Shown in pieces: positions 14,997-16,826 of a stretch of 16,826 nt of DNA (the stretch's first letter is position 1; each line of letters starts with the position of its first letter). The stretch spans positions 1-16,826 of the forward strand of contig JAICSG010000014.1 in the NCBI GenBank assembly GCA_025937035.1. Direction: 5' to 3'. The notes beneath the pieces are model-generated. The model worked only from the letters and a program-made list of their open reading frames with translations, was not told the origin of the DNA and did no database searches. This stretch comes from Thermoanaerobaculia bacterium (GTDB lineage Bacteria > Acidobacteriota > Thermoanaerobaculia > Multivoradales > UBA5704). Made by a program: the position numbers and the translations under genes.

Positions 14997-15872
14997 CTAC
15001 CGGGTCTGGACGCAGCATTGGCACGCGTTCGACCATACGGTCTCGCAGGCGTAGCCGTTGGCGGCGATGTATGGCGTGCCGCACTTGTCGTCGCACTCGT
15101 TGCCGGAGGAGTCCCACCAGGCGTTCAGATCGGGGTCGGTCACCGCTTCGCGGGTCTCCCTGCAGAAGAAGCGCTCCGCGTTCAGCACGTCCGTCCAGCC
15201 GGAAACCTTGCAGCCGCTACAGCCCGGCCACGGCTCGATCGAATACTTCACGTCGCCGCTGCTGCCGGAGAAGTGGCCGTGATAGGCGCAGTAGGCCAGG
15301 CTCGGGCCGCCGCAGGAGGTGCTGGTGCCGCTGGAGGAGTACGAGGTGCTCGGGATCACGACCTCATAGATCGTGCTGCTGTTGTAGGTGTGGGTCGACA
15401 GGTACTTGTTCACCTCGCTCTTCACGGCGGAGTCCGTGACGTTGGTCGGCGGCGTGGTGGTGTCGAACATGTCGGCGGTGCCGGAGCCCAGGTTCGCGAG
15501 CTGGATGTGGGTGCCGGAGCTGTTGAAGTACTGGGTGATGACGTTGTACTCGCCTGTGGTGCCGAACTGGTTGCGGTCCGCCTGCAAGGTCGTGGCGTAG
15601 GTGTGGTCCGCCCCGCCGGTGGCGAATGACGGCCCCCAGAAGATGAAGACGACTTTGGCCGAGGTGATCACGGGACCGCCGTGATAGGTCAGGTTGCCGG
15701 CCTTGACGGGGAGCCGCTTCGCGCCCTCCTTCGCCGGCGTATAGAGCACGTGATCGGCGTCCGCGAACGGCTTCAGAGGGAGAGCCTTGTCTTCCTGAGC
15801 GCCGGCGCTCAGGGCCAGGGACAGCAACCCGCAGGACAGCGCAAGAACGGACTTCAGAGATCGGATCCTCAT
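14997..15872 (-). CDS. Secreted EXORDIUM / phosphate-induced protein 1-like protein, copy 2 (diverged signature)
   Basis: This is a tandem paralogue of copy 1 with the same 291-residue length, the same signal peptide with three changes, and only 12 differences in the first 80 residues. GGAGG lies 9 nt before the ATG at 15872. YHGG, the FIFWG strand, SCGG...YCAYHGHFS and DPDLNAWWD are kept. The C-terminal signature is altered: GHEIRE of copy 1 reads CRETRE here (237-242), so the histidine is an arginine (R238). The end has gained cysteines (NECDDKC, YACETVW, NACQCC). If the His is a metal or catalytic ligand, this copy has lost that activity or changed role (inference). There is no frameshift or internal stop, and the reading frame is intact, so it is a diverged gene rather than a pseudogene. 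In-frame codons upstream of 15872 are not favoured because they lack a signal peptide. Confidence 0.85.
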   Translation of the reverse strand: MRIRSLKSVLALSCGLLSLALSAGAQEDKALPLKPFADADHVLYTPAKEGAKRLPVKAGNLTYHGGPVITSAKVVFIFWGPSFATGGADHTYATTLQADRNQFGTTGEYNVITQYFNSSGTHIQLANLGSGTADMFDTTTPPTNVTDSAVKSEVNKYLSTHTYNSSTIYEVVIPSTSYSSSGTSTSCGGPSLAYCAYHGHFSGSSGDVKYSIEPWPGCSGCKVSGWTDVLNAERFFCRETREAVTDPDLNAWWDSSGNECDDKCGTPYIAANGYACETVWSNACQCCVQTR

Positions 15873-16039
15873 ACCTTGTTTCCTCCGAGGAAAGTTCCTG
15901 GACACGCGCGCCAAATCATCGTTCCATAAACTTCTGGTGCCCGCCGCCTCGCAAACCGCGCCGGGAGTCATCCGCCAGGCCCCATTCCTCCGTAGGACAA
16001 GACGACCGCTTCTTCAGCGGACCCACAGGAGGAGATGAG
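15873..16039. promoter_or_regulatory. Divergent intergenic region
   Basis: This 167-nt region separates the minus-strand copy 2 from the plus-strand lipocalin-like gene and should hold promoters for both. For the minus strand, TTGCGA and TTTATG with an 18-nt spacer (within about 15909-15955) form a weak candidate. For the plus strand I see no convincing -35/-10 pair. A 5-bp hairpin CCGCT/AGCGG (16006-16020) sits just before the AGGAGG (16027-16032) and could affect translation. Confidence 0.3.
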
Positions 16040-16603
16040 ATGAACAGGATGGCCTCGAAAGGCTTGTGTCTGGTTTGTGCCGCGCTCTTTCTGACCGCCC
16101 TCCCCGCGCTCTCCCAGGCGCCGGCGGGCCCGCCCTCCCCTTCCCCTGAGCTCGCGAAGCTGGCGTTCTTCGCCGGCGACTGGACGTGCAAGGGCAAGGC
16201 GGAGGCGTCCCCCTTCGGCCCCGCCCATGCGACGCTCGGCAAGGTCCACATCAGCAAGGAGATCGGCGGCTTCTGGTACGTCGGCCGCTACTCGGAGACG
16301 AAGACGGCGGCGAACCCCCATCCGATCGTCTTCCAATTCACGCAGGGCTACGACGGGACGGCCAAGGCGTTCACCATGGACTGCTTCGACAGCTTCGGCA
16401 GCCATTGCCACCAGACCTCGGCCGGCTGGCAGAACGACAAGCTGGTCTACAGCGGCGAGTCCACCGGCTCCGGCCCGGCCACGCCGGTCCGCGATACCTT
16501 CACCAAGACGGGCGCCGCGAGCCTGGAGCACCTCGGCGAGATGCAGATGGAAGGCAAGTGGATCACGATCGATCACGAGACCTGCGCGCGGGCCGGAAAG
16601 TAA
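16040..16603 (+). CDS. Secreted DUF1579-like (lipocalin-like) protein
   Basis: The 187-residue product has a signal peptide (about 1-26: MNRMASKGLCLVCAALFLTA then LPALSQA) and a beta-rich body that resembles the DUF1579/lipocalin-like fold. The body opens with LAKLAFFAGDWTCKGKAE (a short helix leading into the first strand with the family's G-x-W), continues with strands WYVGRYSE and IVFQFTQGYDG, and ends with a charged-aromatic alternation (EMQMEGKWITIDHETC). Cysteines lie in DWTC, MDCFDSFGSHC and HETC and could form disulfides outside the cytoplasm. The ligand is unknown; relatives are annotated as hypothetical secreted proteins. The start is supported by AGGAGG 7 nt upstream. It is flanked on both sides by minus-strand EXORDIUM-like genes and ends at a strong hairpin. 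Confidence 0.8.
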   Translation: MNRMASKGLCLVCAALFLTALPALSQAPAGPPSPSPELAKLAFFAGDWTCKGKAEASPFGPAHATLGKVHISKEIGGFWYVGRYSETKTAANPHPIVFQFTQGYDGTAKAFTMDCFDSFGSHCHQTSAGWQNDKLVYSGESTGSGPATPVRDTFTKTGAASLEHLGEMQMEGKWITIDHETCARAGK

Positions 16604-16610
16604 AACGAAA

Positions 16611-16636
16611 AAAGCCCCGGCTCGCGCCGGGGCTTT
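16611..16636. terminator. Strong bidirectional intrinsic terminator
   Basis: An 11-bp perfect stem AAAGCCCCGGC / GCCGGGGCTTT closes a TCGC loop. It is 7 nt after the stop of the lipocalin-like gene and 22 nt after the stop of the minus-strand partial gene. On the minus strand it is followed by a continuous U-tract (TTTTTTCGTTTTAC), and on plus by TTT, so it should stop transcription from both sides. Confidence 0.88.
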
Positions 16637-16658
16637 CATCAGCGTAGCTGAAGCGGTC

Positions 16659-16826
16659 TTACTTGGTCGCGACGCACTTGCCGTCGATGTTCGACCACTC
16701 GTACTGGTAGCCGTAGCCGCCGGAGAGGAACGGCGTGGGCGACCACGCGCACTTGTCGTCGGCCTCGTTGCCGGAGGAGTCGTACCAGGCGTTGAGGTCG
16801 GGGTCGGTCACGGCCTCGCGGGTCTC
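16659..16826 (-). CDS. EXORDIUM / phosphate-induced protein 1-like protein, copy 3 (3' end only)
   Basis: The gene is cut by the window edge; 55 codons and a TAA stop are visible. The translated end starts ETREAVTDPDLNAWYDSSG, continues NEADDKCAWSPTPFLSGGYG, and closes with YQYEWSNIDGKCVATK. It is nearly identical to the end of copy 1, including KCAWSPTPFL and GYGYQYEWSN, and unlike the cysteine-rich end of copy 2. The residue before the first Glu, which would be the signature histidine, lies outside the window. The frame is intact. It shares the terminator at 16611-16636 with the convergent lipocalin-like gene. Confidence 0.85.
   Translation of the reverse strand, partial: ETREAVTDPDLNAWYDSSGNEADDKCAWSPTPFLSGGYGYQYEWSNIDGKCVATK

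Noticed and set aside
14947..15117. N-terminal extension of EXORDIUM-like copy 1 upstream of 14946
   Set aside because: The extra 57 residues overlap the 3' end of copy 2 in another frame and lack a signal peptide, while GGAGG and a signal peptide mark 14946 as the start. The same reasoning applies to 15873-15971 for copy 2.
14997..15872. Copy 2 as a pseudogene
   Set aside because: Despite the altered HE motif, the frame is intact at full length, with signal peptide and ribosome site preserved.
14071..16826. Secreted zinc metalloprotease (HExxH)
   Set aside because: The motif reads HEIRE, not HExxH, and no third-ligand context of a known zincin is visible; the EXORDIUM-like signature fits better.
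1..16826. tRNA, rRNA, insertion sequence, prophage or integron
   Set aside because: No cloverleaf or rRNA-like sequence, transposase or integrase, or flanking inverted repeats were seen by eye on either strand; a covariance-model scan would be the decisive test for small RNAs.

Overview
The window is GC-rich, densely coded bacterial chromosome with no rRNA, tRNA, CRISPR array or recognisable mobile element. Long secreted PD40-repeat proteins, secreted EXORDIUM-like proteins and a cyanobacterial-type kaiBC set without kaiA would fit an Acidobacteriota-like soil or sediment lineage (perhaps Thermoanaerobaculia). That placement is an inference; the window has no phylogenetic marker, and Myxococcota or a related phylum is also possible.

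Layout. (1) 4-990 (+): a PLP-dependent serine/threonine dehydratase-type enzyme. (2) 1053-2393 (+): a secreted two-part protein of unknown function, ending at a strong hairpin shared with the convergent gene. (3) 2465-8442 (-): two tandem secreted genes of about 1000 residues each, coupled by an ATGA overlap. Each is built from about 16 PD40/TolB-like beta-propeller repeats. (4) 8514-13081 (-): a Kai operon in the order kaiC, kaiB, second kaiB, hybrid histidine kinase, with tight junctions (4-nt overlap, about 60 nt, 6 nt). A 152-residue XRE-type regulator lies upstream (13252-13710), and the gap between it and kaiC holds a candidate promoter and palindromes. (5) 13801-14046 (+): a small two-helix membrane protein. 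(6) 14071-16826 (-): three copies of an EXORDIUM/phosphate-induced-protein-1-like secreted gene, the last cut by the window edge. A divergent secreted lipocalin-like (DUF1579-like) gene on + sits between copies 2 and 3.

How the genes fit together. In the best-supported unit, the double-RecA ATPase KaiC and two thioredoxin-fold KaiB proteins are made together with a PAS-PAS-HisKA-HATPase-REC kinase. In cyanobacteria KaiC and KaiB form a timing or state-sensing complex that is read by the kinases SasA and CikA. The hybrid kinase is the obvious candidate reader here. KaiA is absent, so a damped or hourglass timer, or a stress/energy-state switch, is more likely than a cyanobacterial-type self-sustained clock. 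Most of the other genes encode exported proteins (the PD40 pair, the EXORDIUM-like family, the 446-residue protein, the lipocalin-like protein). The window therefore combines a cytoplasmic timing/signalling operon with envelope and extracellular proteins; no regulatory link between them is visible.
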